Assembly: GCA_020736575.1 (NCBI GenBank)
Contig: JAGPYM010000006.1
Location: 124,001-188,000 of the forward strand
DNA length: 64,000 bases
Reading direction: 5' to 3'
Origin: Thelonectria olida
Taxonomy: Eukaryota > Ascomycota > Sordariomycetes > Hypocreales > Nectriaceae
In this document: positions 21,821 through 32,901 of the stretch, one piece after another
How positions within the stretch are numbered: position 1 is the stretch's first letter
Layout: each line of letters opens with the position of its first letter
Program-made: the position numbers and the translations under genes
The notes under the pieces: model-generated
Seen by the model: only the letters and a program-made list of their open reading frames with translations
What the model was told of the DNA's origin: nothing
Database searches by the model: none

Positions 21821-22882
21821 TGTTTGACTCCTTATAAGTGCTGAAAGTCGTTTGTCGGTGACGTGAATGGTGGACGTTCTGGTCGTTGCCTGCTAATGCT
21901 GATTGTGTCGCAATGAGGACGATATCGGCCCCTGACCGAACTACTATACACTTGAGAACAAGTCTTGAGGTTCATCGACAGCTTTATATGTGCAGCTGGT
22001 GGTTCGACGTCACCCCCTCCACTGGGTTGGTAAGGAGGGTCTCTAAGCCGGACACCGAGTGACGAGTTTACGTGCACTCTCCTCAAAGAGGGTATCAGAA
22101 GTTTCTACTCGACACGTGAACGGTTTCTAGGCTCAAAACTAGGGAGTTTGGGAAATACGTCACGACAGGGGCGTATCGAAATGAAGAGCGGCCGAGTAGG
22201 ATGAACAAGGCGTTCTCGCGCGCTCTCGCGCGCTCTCGCGCGCTCTCGCCCGCCCCCCACGTCCGCTCCCGTCCGCCCCTCGTGTTCACTCACGCTTCAG
22301 TCCGCTCCCGCTCTGGCGGACGAGTCATTGCAGGAAAACATGTTTCGGGCGTGTCAGGCATCCCTGTTGAGAAATCGTCTTATACATGAGTCATCTTTCT
22401 AGTTTTGCAGTCTCAGTAGTTCAACTCTTCCATCGCTCATGGAATTTGGGTCTCGGGGGGACGTGGTGACTTAGCGCATCGGGGCTTCGAGGAGGTAGCG
22501 AGGAAATAATTGGCAACGCTCAGGTCACTCATGGCAGCTGTAGAATTTTATATTGATAAAATGAAATTTGATTTACAGTCGCTCTGTTAGGGCATTTCTG
22601 AAATATGTAGTGACGGTAATCTGGCGGTTCTTCTCTCAGCGCGCTGGCATGGACTTGTCGAGTATTTGCTCTGTCTGTGGCTCCAGGATAATTGGAGTAA
22701 ACCAGCAAGGAAAAGAATCACTTTGGCGTGGAAAAAAGTCGTCTCTTCAATAGACTCAATGGGAATATTGAAATGATAGTGATGGAAGAGTGGGTGTTCA
22801 CTTAACTCATTACGCGAAGCTGGTTCCGTTATCTAACTCATGCAGTCTTTAATGTGCCTCTGCCCATGAACCAATCCCACGC
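21821..22882. other. Intergenic with GC-rich minisatellite
   Basis: Apart from the tandem repeat listed separately I see no gene. Short open frames at 22095-22389 are made by the repeat itself. Confidence 0.6.
22215..22249. repeat. 10-bp tandem repeat CTCGCGCGCT, 3.5 copies
   Basis: Three exact units and a half unit, then C-rich sequence. It is almost pure alternating CG, so it can adopt Z-DNA or hairpins. It lies about 400 bp upstream of the SDR start. Confidence 0.9.
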
Positions 22883-24727
22883 TTATGCAATCACGTCTAA
22901 TATCGTTTTACCAAGTGCAAGCACCTTCTCCTCCTCTAACCTGCGGGCAACGACTTGGAGACTGATTGGCAGCCCATGCATCATATCGGCATCAACTAAG
23001 CACGATTAGACTCTTCACTTGCCATCTACAAACGGCACAGAACTTACATTCTTTGTTAATAGAGCTGCAAACTGGTCCCAGGGGTTCATACTTGGGGTCG
23101 AGCTTGTCAATATTCTTGTCGACAACGAGACCTGTCGGGAAAGACACGCTGGAATAATCGAGGATATTGTACACGCCAGTGTACCCGACTTTTATCCTTC
23201 TCGTTAGCACATTACCCCTCTCTCAAAAGTTGGCAATGCCGGTACGTACCATGCTTAAACTCGCCGTTCTTGGTGGTGTTGAACGGAATGGTGGGCAACA
23301 GAATGGCATCGATGCCTGCCTTGTTCCATCTGTCGAGGTAGCGGTTTTGAAACTCTGTCCTCTCTGTTTGCATCTTCCACATCTCATAAGTGCCCAGCTC
23401 CCTCGCGACAGAGTATTCTTCCATCTCTGGCCTCCATGGTTCGCCAGTTCGTTCCAGTTCCCTTCCAATGGCAATCCCACCATCCGCCACAAACATCCGC
23501 GCCAACAAACTCAGCCCCTGCTTTTGATCTACAGGGTCCCAGTCAACGATGTCGTGACCGGCAGCTTTGAGCTTTTGAACAGTGTCTCTTAACGCGCGTT
23601 CCACCGGAGGGGTTGGCCGAACCATTCCATCGTGCCACAAGACGGCAATCTTCAGCCTCGATGGAAGCTTGACAGGCCTCCATGGGATAGGGAGACATTT
23701 TGGGTCGCGGATCCACGGCTGTCCATTTACAACGCTTCTGCTGTACATCTCTACATCGTGTATGGTCCTCGCCAAAGGTCCGTTGACTGATTGTACAGCT
23801 TCTTGGCCTGGCATGCCGGAGCGACAGTTTCGTACGGGAAATCGTCCAGCGGAAGGTCGCAAGGTGAATATTCCCGTGCACGCGGCGGGAATTCGCAAAG
23901 AACCTCCTATTGACTTGTTAGTTTGCCTTGATGCATGAGAGCTAAGATAATTCGCACCGATATCTGACCCGACACCTAGAGGACTGCCGCCCATAACGAT
24001 AAGGGCCGATTCTCCTCCGGAGCTACCGCCGCTGGTAGTTCTTCTATTTCTTGGATTCAAAGTTCTGCCAAAAACGTTGTTGACCGTCTCTGCAATCATC
24101 ATGGCAGTGGGCACATTTGTCTTGACGTACAAGACTGCGCCGGCGTCCTCCAGAAGCGCTGCAAGTTCTGAATCAGATTTGGCGGGATGGTCGATGTGCG
24201 AGGCGAAACCGACAGTGGCATCAAGCCCTTGCAGGTTGAAGTTGTCTTTGAGAGAAATGGGCAAGCCATGCAGAGGGCCAACGGGCGTCCCTGTTCGCTC
24301 CAGATGGTCGTCGCGGGCTCTCGCAGTCCGGAGCGCACGATCAAAACAGGTTTCGGAAAGACAGTTGGTCTCAACGTGTCATTAGCTGCGATTTTCTTTT
24401 TGGGCGGTAGAGCTTTCGAATACTCACTAGTTGGTGAGCTGCGGCAGCTCGTTTACAAAAGGCCTTGGTGACATGCTCCGACTTGAGCTGTCCAGATGCG
24501 AGCTTGCCGACCAGCTCCGAGGCTGTCAAGCTTGTCATGGCCAGCTCGTCGGGTGTAAACCAGCCAGAAGTCTTGGGCCAAGTCGTCACATCATCCTGAG
24601 ACGCCGGTGGGAGGAGACCAGCCGGGATGCGCCATTCCTTTGGGATAGACGACTGGAGGGCCTCGCGCTTCTTAGCGGCAAGGTCCTTCCATGTGGGAGG
24701 AGCGGTGGTGCTCTTGGAAATAGCCAT
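22883..24727 (-). CDS. Amidase signature (AS) family amidase
   Basis: Five exons, 24727-24428, 24369-23958, 23906-23250, 23188-23048 and 22995-22883, give 540 residues; each intron is 51-61 nt. The Ser-cisSer-Lys triad is complete: Lys141 in LPISLKDNF, cis-Ser216 in TTSGGSSGGE, and nucleophile Ser240 in GSDIGGSLRIPA, formed across the second splice junction. The C-terminal core is intact, with SFPTGL, then FDADMMHGLPISLQVVARR encoded by the last exon. Fungal members hydrolyse acetamide and other carboxamides to ammonium and acid, and the N-terminal WKDLAAKK and TSLTASELVGKLASG resemble acetamidase/general amidases. A Dal5-type permease and two Zn2Cys6 genes close by suggest use of an amide as nitrogen source. 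Confidence 0.92.
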
Positions 24728-25289
24728 GCCGAGAACAGGTTGGTATCAGGAATCTTGAGTCGTGGCGGATGGATGAGTGGCCATGGTGTTAATCAACGCC
24801 CCCAAGAGTTGCTTCCTCATTTATACCAGCCTCTCGCTGCTTATCGGACAGTCTCGTGCCGGTTGCGGGCCGCCAACTTGTGGATACCTACTCCCTTTGA
24901 CTGGCATCACGCGGACCCGGCTCCGGAGCGGCAGAGCGGGGGCGTCGTGATGGAATAGATTGCTTTCCTATAAAGGTAAGGCCTGATGTCGTGTATCTTG
25001 ACTCTTGCATCCGACCCACCATCCAATATCTTTCTTGATGGGCATTGGCACTGTTATCTTGCCTCATAGAGATTTGAAGCAATGAACGAGTGCCATGAAC
25101 CCTGACAGCAAGTTCGTATGGTGTGGTGGTCTATCTATCACCTTATGTCTTGGCGAATGGCCCGAATCGCAAGAACAAGCGTGTATCATATCTCCGTTAG
25201 TCACGCATCCTGTCTCTGTAAGACCCCATTCGGTTTCGGCACGATCAATCCGATCACCAAGCAGTTGATTTGTCATGGCCCCGCGAGAT
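24728..25289. promoter_or_regulatory. Amidase promoter region
   Basis: Lies between the amidase start and the 3' end of the next regulator on the same strand. No gene seen. Confidence 0.5.
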
Positions 25290-26630
25290 TCATTCCAGCC
25301 CCCTTAGCCTCCATTGTTCTTCGCATCGCAGCAAGCCATCTGGATAGCGAGGCACGCCCGCAGAATTGCAGCCAAGCCAATACCGACGCACAATTTCGCA
25401 GTGCTGCGTCGTCGTCGCGTTGATTCCCGCCAGATATACTGGAGTGGCCATGTGAATAAAGAAGGGAGATGAAGGGGGAATGGCCGATATTAGCCGGCAT
25501 ATGCTGTCCACGGCCGAGAGGACTGTTGGGTCCCGCGATGAAATCGGAGCTTCGTCGTCAACCTTTGCGAGAACTGCGAGTACCACAGCGCAGCGATTCA
25601 TGTTGGCGCATCGTTCCCAGTCTGACGAGGCCGGACCCATCTTGAGAAGTTGACCCATGGCTTGGAAGCAAGCACCCAGAGGATCTGAGCAAACGTCGCC
25701 CTTTGCCACGCTGACAAACGCGTCGAACGTATCGGCCGGGCATCCAACTATTCTGAAGAAGCTCTCATTGAGAATCTGGCGGTGCCAGTCTTCAAATATG
25801 AGCCCGGTAGTTCCTCTGACAATGGTTCCCATTGTATCGAACCAGATCAGGCGCGCCACGATCTCAGTCAATCCAGTGACGCTTTCGGACAGTTGTTCCA
25901 GCTCGGCAAGGTTCCGGCAATGGCAATCAATCAGTGACTTTGCGCCGTAGATATGACATTGCCACTGGCCGAAAGCGCCATCGAAGACCTCAAATACGGC
26001 GAAAGCTGCAATACCCAGAATAGCAAACGGGCTGGCAGTTTCAAGGGCTTCGTTGAGCTCCATCAGCGCTGCCAGGCGGTGTCGCGCCACGTCCATGGAC
26101 TCGCCAGTCCCACCCGGAGACAGTCCAGGCCTGGGGCAATCATTGATGCGCGCCTCCATAAAGTCTGATAGCCGCGAGACGAGGCGGACGGCTTCGACGG
26201 TGGGACAAGCACTACTATCATGGTCGCGCCTATCGGCGGACTTGATATGTTGGCAGAATGAAGCCAGACGTAGGAGAAAGCTGTGCTTGTCCGTGTCAGA
26301 AGGGTCCATGCAGGGATTGTTCGCATCCGAGTAGAGCGTGTCGTGTCGATTGGGTGGTGGTGGCTCTGGTGAGGAGGATTCATCTAGCCGCATTGCCCCG
26401 GCTTCAAGGGTTTCTCGAGATATCGTCTTCCGCTTTGGCTTCAGCAACGTCGATCTCTCACCCGTCCAAACAAGTCGCTGGGGATAGCCCCCGCAAGCCA
26501 GTCCTGCCTGCACGCACGGCAAGCATCGTGGTCGATTGAGATCACATTTGACGGCCCTCGCTTTGCAGTCGCGACAATCCCGGTCCCGACGCATTCCGCG
26601 GGGCTTTCCACGTTGCTTGGACTTGTCCAT
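25290..26630 (-). CDS. Zn2Cys6 transcription factor (fungal_trans_2 type)
   Basis: One exon of 446 residues. A basic N-terminus leads into a zinc cluster with cysteines at 19, 22, 29, 36, 39 and 46 (X2, X6, X6, X2, X6 spacing) and the CGGYPQRLVW motif that commonly follows it in fungal_trans_2 regulators. The remainder is helical, with SFLLRLASFC, FAILGIAAFAVFEVFDGAFGQWQCHIYGAK and ARLIWFDTMGTIVRGTTG split here at conserved points of the family. It is divergent from the Dal5-like permease across a 0.7 kb shared upstream region, which makes that permease its most likely target, with the amidase behind it in second place. Confidence 0.88.
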   Translation of the reverse strand: MDKSKQRGKPRGMRRDRDCRDCKARAVKCDLNRPRCLPCVQAGLACGGYPQRLVWTGERSTLLKPKRKTISRETLEAGAMRLDESSSPEPPPPNRHDTLYSDANNPCMDPSDTDKHSFLLRLASFCQHIKSADRRDHDSSACPTVEAVRLVSRLSDFMEARINDCPRPGLSPGGTGESMDVARHRLAALMELNEALETASPFAILGIAAFAVFEVFDGAFGQWQCHIYGAKSLIDCHCRNLAELEQLSESVTGLTEIVARLIWFDTMGTIVRGTTGLIFEDWHRQILNESFFRIVGCPADTFDAFVSVAKGDVCSDPLGACFQAMGQLLKMGPASSDWERCANMNRCAVVLAVLAKVDDEAPISSRDPTVLSAVDSICRLISAIPPSSPFFIHMATPVYLAGINATTTQHCEIVRRYWLGCNSAGVPRYPDGLLRCEEQWRLRGLE

Positions 26631-27329
26631 GGGTGAGGAACTGGGAGTCAGTGACCGTGTAAGCAGCCCGTAGATCGGTTACTGGATGAGGAAAGGAAAC
26701 AAGGAGCAATGCATCATAACGAGGGTCGGTTGGGGTAATTATACTCGACGGGTCCGGGGTAAAGATTGCAGGAATAAGATACGGCCCACTCCACAGATAA
26801 GTCCGTTCGCTTCCCCGCAGATACCGCAACAGAGGCGGGAGGGTCGCCTGATGTCTTTGATATGCTTGTCTGTCCACCAGACTGGAATAGGCATCCTTTC
26901 TAGCATCGGCTTAGAAACGCGGGAATGTCCTTCCGTGCACGAAGTAAATAGTATTAGTCCAGTTGTTCGTGTCGAGCCTGGGGCACCACGCCGAACTATT
27001 GTTCGCTCAGGTTGAGACGTCTGGGCTTGGAAGGTCTCGCGGATACCAAAAATACACCGAGGCTAGGAACCGTGCCCCCTCACTGGGCTCTCAGGCAGGC
27101 ATTTATCTCGGCCATAAAATTTGTACCCGTTATCTAAGAGTGACACCGGCCCAGGTTCCACAACCTTGACCTTTCCTTCGGTGTGATGAGTGATCGACGC
27201 GTCGCCCGACTCTGTACAAATATCAACCACGTCCCCCCTCAGTTCCCCATAAGAATCCTTCTCCGAGCATCAAGATCTTATTTCATCACTGCTATACTGT
27301 TTAGGAACACCGGCCTCCCGACCACCTCA
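26631..27329. promoter_or_regulatory. Shared divergent promoter, Zn2Cys6 gene / Dal5-like permease
   Basis: About 700 bp between the two start codons. No coding region seen. CGG/CCG triplets are present but I cannot single out a convincing palindrome. Confidence 0.5.
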
Positions 27330-28965
27330 ATGGCGGCCTCCAAGATTCGCGAATATCTTCACGTCGACTACAGACCAGGAGAGCGTCGCTTGGTACAGAA
27401 GATTGACTTCTTCATCTTGACCTTTTGCTGTCTGAGCTACTTTGTGAACTATGTAAGTCTAGTCAACAACATGGGGATGATCATTAATCGGTACCACTGC
27501 GATTTGCGCTGACGTTGTCACCCTCAGCTCGATCGTTCCAATCTCGCTAATGCCTACGTCTCTGGCATGAAAGATGAGCTGGGGTTTGTTGGAGATCAAT
27601 TAAACCAAATCAACACTTGCTTTACTATTGGGTTCGTACTATTTGTGACATTATCGCTCTCACTCGGCCATGCTAACGACGGGACCAGTTACGTGTTGGG
27701 CCAAATCCCTTCCAATCTCTCCCTCCACTATGTAAAGCCTCGCTTTTGGTTTCCCTCGATGATGATCCTCTGGGGCGGGTTGACCATGGTCACCGCCTCG
27801 GTTCACAACCCGCAATCCATCATGGCCATTCGCTTCTTTCAAGGCATATTCGAGGCCTCGACCTTTGTCGGGACTCATTACATTCTCGGAGCGTGGTACA
27901 CGGAACGTGAGCTCGGAAAGCGGAGCGGAATCTTTACAGCCTCTGGCCTTGCAGGAACCATGATCGGCGGTTTCATTCAGACAGGCATCCACAAGAGCCT
28001 GAATGGTAGTCATGGCCTCAGCGGATGGCGCTGGCTGTTCATCATTGACGGACTTCTAACTGTTCCCGTCGCTCTTTACGGCTTCTTCTTCTTTCCAGAT
28101 ACCCCTCACACTACCACGGCCATGTACCTGACTGAGGATGAGCGTCAACTGGCTATTTCTCGTGTGCCTCGGGTAGAGGAACATTCGCCCATCACCCTAC
28201 GCTTTGCCAAAAAGGTTCTGAGTTCCTGGTACTGGTGGGGTTTCGTTGTACTTTGGATCATCGCCGGAGAAACCGAGTCTTTCAGCACCAACGCCCTGCT
28301 CGCTCTGTTCCTGCAGAACCATCCAACAAACGAGTATACCGTGTCGCAAATGAACAACTACCCGACTGGCGTCCCCGCTGTGGGAATCGTGTCAACTCTG
28401 TTCTGGGCGACTCTGACTGACTTTCTCGGAGGAAAGCGCTATCTCGTGGGCTATTGGATTGGTCTTACAGGCATCGCCACGTCCATCATGGTTCTCGTGG
28501 CATCTCAACACCCCTTGAGTCCAACTTCAACTTCGGTCACCTTTGGTGCCTATTATTGGGCTGGATCTGTGTATGCTTGTCAAGCGACTTTCTTCGCATG
28601 GTGCAACGACGCGATGCGCTACGAGGAGGGCATCTTCCGTGGTGTCGTATTGGCGGGGATGAATCTGGGCAGCAACTCTGTCAACGCCTGGTGGAGTATT
28701 ATCTTCTACGGCGCCTCGATGGCACCTTGGTTTACGGTACGTGGGAACTTCAAGTTCGGTTTATTGACAAATGGCTAATTTTCGAACCTAGCGAGGCATG
28801 TGGGCTATGATTGCCTGCTCTATTGCGCTTGTCATCTGGAGTGCTGGGTTGTCGTATTTGTCGCACAAGACTCTGAAGAGGCGGGTTCTTGAAGCTACAG
28901 AGGAGGCTGGCAGCGTTGATTTCATCAAGGAGAAGGGAGATGACGCCCAAATAAAGACGCAATAG
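27330..28965 (+). CDS. Dal5-type MFS permease (anion:cation symporter)
   Basis: Four exons, 27330-27452, 27528-27631, 27689-28736 and 28792-28965, give 482 residues, the usual size, with about 12 membrane segments. Diagnostic stretches are RRLVQKIDFFILTFCC, LDRSNLANAYVSGM, YVLGQIPSNL, FFQGIFEASTFVG, WYTERELGKRSGIF and GWRWLFIIDG. The second intron is 57 nt, has no in-frame stop and would add 19 residues if retained. Its removal restores the family sequence FTIGYVLGQ. Members carry allantoate, ureidosuccinate, pantothenate, nicotinate or related carboxylates into the cell by proton symport. In this setting an amide or an amide-derived acid is the plausible substrate. It is divergent from a Zn2Cys6 regulator. 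Confidence 0.92.
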
Positions 28966-29845
28966 AAAAAGCGCATGTGGATAAATACACTGCCAAGTCT
29001 ACTAGCGATGACTCTGCGGCCAAGCTGATCCTTCGATCGAGATTGATGTGCTTTACCTATGCTGCAACTTACCTTGTATTTAGCTATGTATTGCTTAATT
29101 ACGGGCTTGATACGTTCCTATGCCTTATCTTGGAGCTCTTCATAAGGTCGTAGTAAAAGTACTATTAATAGGATGTGCATGAGAGGCCTTGTATGACTTG
29201 AGAGTCACTTGTTTGAGTAGAGTTCTTAGTATCGATATAGGCAATTACGCAAAATCCAGTCATTGCACAATAGCATGGCTAGTATAAACATTGGTGTCCA
29301 TGTCTACAAATACCGTGTTTTTGCCCTATGGGCCACGGCCAAAACATTGGACCTGAAAATACCACCGAAAGTTACTACGAGCGACACGACAAAGCCACCA
29401 ACAACCTCATGCTAGACCATTGCCTTCGTTGATCGAACATGTCTCGGAACCAGACTCGAACCCGAGGGGCAAAAGACACGTGGCTGGGGTAATGCTAATC
29501 TAGAAATGATATCCTTGCAGAGTCCTGCACAGGTTATTGGCCTGAAGCCCTCGCGACTCACCGCAGTCGTTCCACACTCATGTGATGGAGACAGAGAAAT
29601 ACCTCCCGGACACCTCGATTGACGAACTCTCTACGGGATTCATCATAGATGATTTCAACTAGGATCGAGCTTGACACCTGGAACGAGCTGTCCACACCTT
29701 CAGATTCTGAGCGTTATTGACGTCCGAGGGCCAGGCACGAAGTACTTGCCTTATCACCCTATTCCCGCATTCCATGATCAATCTCCGCTCATCCGGTTGA
29801 AAGAAGCGTTAAAAATCGCTTAATATTGTCGCACCATTCGTCAGC
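28966..29845. other. Intergenic, no gene seen
   Basis: Non-coding between the permease 3' end and the LaeA-like methyltransferase start. A GGTTCGAGTC word on the minus strand (29452-29463) mimics a tRNA B box, but no cloverleaf forms around it. Confidence 0.6.
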
Positions 29846-31086
29846 ATGTGTCCCGAGGGAGAAGAGGGCGAGGAAGTGCAGCGACAGGCAATCATTGAGG
29901 CAGAGGTAAGCCATCTATGCTCTAAATCAATTCTCTGGGCAGAATTGTTCATCTAATGCGTCCCGTAGACCGATTCTGATGGCGATGCCGTGTCTAACTA
30001 TGCAAGTGATGTTTCTGAGACGACGAGTACCACATCGTCAGTAAGGAAGTTTGTCTACGAAAATGGTCGTCGGTATCACTCATATCGACCTGGACAGTAC
30101 TTGCTTCCGAACGATGAGACGGAACAAGAACGTTTGGACATTATTCATCACGTCTTCTCCCTCACTCTGGATGGAGCTCTTTGCAAGACGAAGCTAGAGA
30201 AACCGCAGTCAATCTTGGATCTTGGAACAGGCACAGGCATTTGGGTAAGCTGACGAGTCTATGAACAACAATGAGAAGATCTGACTAAGTCAAGGCCATC
30301 GACATGGGTGACGCCTACCCCTCAGCTGAGATCATTGGAACCGACTTGAGCCCAATTCAACCTGAGTGGTACGTCGACTTTCCGTGTCCCTCAACCACAT
30401 GTTTTGGCAACAGCTCATTAGTGCAGGGTCCCCCCGAATGTAATTTTCCAGGTTGATGATGCTACCTTAGAGTGGACTTTCCCCGAGGATAAGTTCGATC
30501 TCATTCATGCCCGCACCCTAGCCGGCGCCATCCAAGATTGGCCTGCCCTCATCCACGAGTGTTACACTCACTGTAAGCCTGGTGGCTTTGTTGAGATTTC
30601 CGAAGGCCGTGCCAACTTCTTCTGTGACGACGATTCCCTCAGCAAGGACTCAAAGACTTGGGAGTGGCTGTCTGAATTCCGGCGCTTGAGTGGCCCTCTT
30701 GGATTCGATATCGCACCCAAGTTGCCCGAAATGCTCAAAGTAGAGGGCTTTGAAAACGTCGAGTTTGTGCAAAAGCACGTGCCTCTGGGAACCTGGCCCA
30801 AGGACCCAAAACTGAAGGAAATTGGCAAGTTCTTCAGGGTCCAATTCCTAGAGCGCGCGATTGAGGCATATTCCCTGGCACTCTTTACGCGGTTCGGCAG
30901 CTGGACAAGCGAAGAGGTACAGGTGCTTCTCGCACTGGTCAGAGAAGAGCTCAAGTCGAACAAGATTCATCTCTACACATTCTCGTGAGCATTTGCATCC
31001 TGATTAACTCGTCTTGGATACTAACGTTCTGTCTCAGGGCGTTTGCGACCGGAAGGAAACCTATCGTGGAGCCTGAGGAGTCGTAG
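29846..31086 (+). CDS. LaeA-like SAM-dependent methyltransferase
   Basis: Five exons, 29846-29905, 29969-30244, 30295-30368, 30427-30984 and 31038-31086, give 338 residues. It opens with an acidic, serine-rich stretch (SDVSETTSTTSSVRKFVYENGR) typical of this family, here given only to show composition, then YHSYRPGQYLLPND and DEQERLD-like ETEQERLD. Motif I is LDLGTGTGIWAID, made by the exon 2/3 splice, followed by GTDLSPIQPEWVPPN and LIHARTLAGAIQDW. This is the UMTA/LaeA-like group common in fungal secondary-metabolite clusters, either as small-molecule or protein methyltransferases. It sits first in a run with a GMC oxidoreductase, a P450 and a terpene cyclase, so tailoring or regulation of that pathway is a reasonable guess. 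It lacks features that would prove it to be the global regulator LaeA. Confidence 0.88.
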
Positions 31087-32901
31087 TCCCTAGCATTGTT
31101 CTTCTTGAGTGGGAAGATGACGAATGGTGATTTCCAGTTGATTGAATTGAACTATCGCCCTCATCTGTGTCTGAAATCGTGAGGTTCATTCTCAAGCCGC
31201 GTAGCCCCCCGGCCTGGCAACTTGTTCTCCCTCATCATCTTGACGCCCTTGTACTAAGATGGCTTCAAGGAGATATTCGCGGCAGTTGTTGATATTATGG
31301 AGTGTCTAAGGTCAGACAAACCCGAACATGGCCTCAGATATAAACTCGGATGGCGAGTGAGAGTGACCGGGGAACTGATTTAGATCTCAGCCTGACTTTC
31401 AAAAGCTAAAGCTGAGGTGATCTTTTACATTCCGATGGATATGCAATGATCAGTCAAGAATGACCACTGCATCTGTTGTGCCGTGTTATGAGTAATCATA
31501 TTGCACCAACGAGCTCGAGTTGACATTCCGAGGAGAAGCAGTTTCCCGGAGAAAGTGAAGCCACGAACGACATACGCAGTCACAACTCAAATATATCTAT
31601 ATTTATCCGCGCCAGCGATCCTCTATGTCCGACTTAGGGATTCTGACAATTGATCTGACTAAGACGAGGCATTACTCATATCTGACAAAGGCAGTGGCGT
31701 CAGAGTTATTGATTCGCACATTGGCCAAAGTACCAATAAGGGTGTATTCAGTGACAGCAAAGCCCACGCAAGTGTGGCCAGCCACTGGAATGATGATGCA
31801 CGTAGGGTCCAGGGACCAAACTCATGGAATTCGGGATCGGGAATGCACACACGGGCCAATGAACCAATGCGACCCGAATATACGGAGCACAGCTCCTGCG
31901 ATGCTTGCCACTTGGCATTCTCCAATCAATCCGTGCCGGTAGACATCAATATGGTGACATTCGCGCTTACAGACTACGAAGTCATGGTAGAATGTGTAAG
32001 ATTGATAAGCTTAGTTGTTGAATGTTAATAGATAAGCCTGACTGAAGGATTTGGAATTCCCGAACCATGATACGACTCCTGTCACTCCTCGTGTCCTGTC
32101 TTGCTCAACCGCTTCGGCGGATAACCGATGTTGCATTCATTTATCGAGCTGCGTCGATCTCAGCTTTCTGGCCAACAACAGGCAATTCCCTGCTATTATC
32201 TGGCACTTCTGCAACTTCAGGGCCGCTTTATACCCACATTGCCAATGCATGCCCGCAGCAGTCGATGCTCACGGCTCACCGTCCACTAGTTAGAAGGCGA
32301 CATATCGCTCCATCGCAGGTAGCAGCAGCGCGATCAGCCTTCACCCCGCGCCCGTGCAGCCCTGGACGGGTCGCCAGTGCAAGACAACGCAAAACGCGCT
32401 ATAGTCGCGGGCAGTTTCCTAGTGTCACCACTGTGTTTAATAATCCAGGCTGTTCCCGGCTTCCAAGGGCGACGGGTGCCCCGTCTTCTCCGCGGGCTAT
32501 GTTTAGTGTCCCCCGGGCCCATCAGAGCGAGCATGGGAGGTGGGTTGAGCCGGAAACGAGGTGTAGATCCAAGCATTAACGTCTTATTACCCGGTCTTCC
32601 AAGGACCAGTCCAGTTCAACCAACGCATGTTAGTTACAAATGTAGTATACTCACCCGGCTAGAGACAATTCCGATTCCGTTCCTAGCCACGTTGAACGTG
32701 GATTGTCTTAGGTGCCTCGTCGAGGAACCCGAGACTAATGCGCCCGCCACGCGGACTCGTGTACCAGCACCTGCGACCTCATGACTCGCGAGACATTCAT
32801 GCTCGATCTATGGGCACAGCCGCACATACGTCTAGGGTGAGAAACCGCAATTATAAAGGCGTCGACGAGACGGAAGACGTTGAGCGAGTCTCCCTTCTCT
32901 T
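31087..32901. other. Intergenic, no gene seen
   Basis: 1.8 kb. Open frames on both strands at 31625-32784 overlap heavily and show no domain, signal peptide or plausible splice pattern. Probably the promoter region of the GMC gene plus non-coding DNA. Confidence 0.5.

Noticed and set aside
22201..22300. Repeat array considered as CRISPR-like
   Set aside because: Units are directly adjacent without spacers and the genome is eukaryotic; it is a minisatellite.
29452..29463. tRNA-like B box (GGTTCGAGTC on the minus strand)
   Set aside because: The flanking bases do not form a T stem, and no A box or acceptor stem lies at the right distance.
32067..32784. Overlapping open frames of 170 and 135 codons
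   Set aside because: Arg/Pro/Ser-rich without motif, with competing frames on both strands; likely chance frames in GC-rich non-coding DNA.
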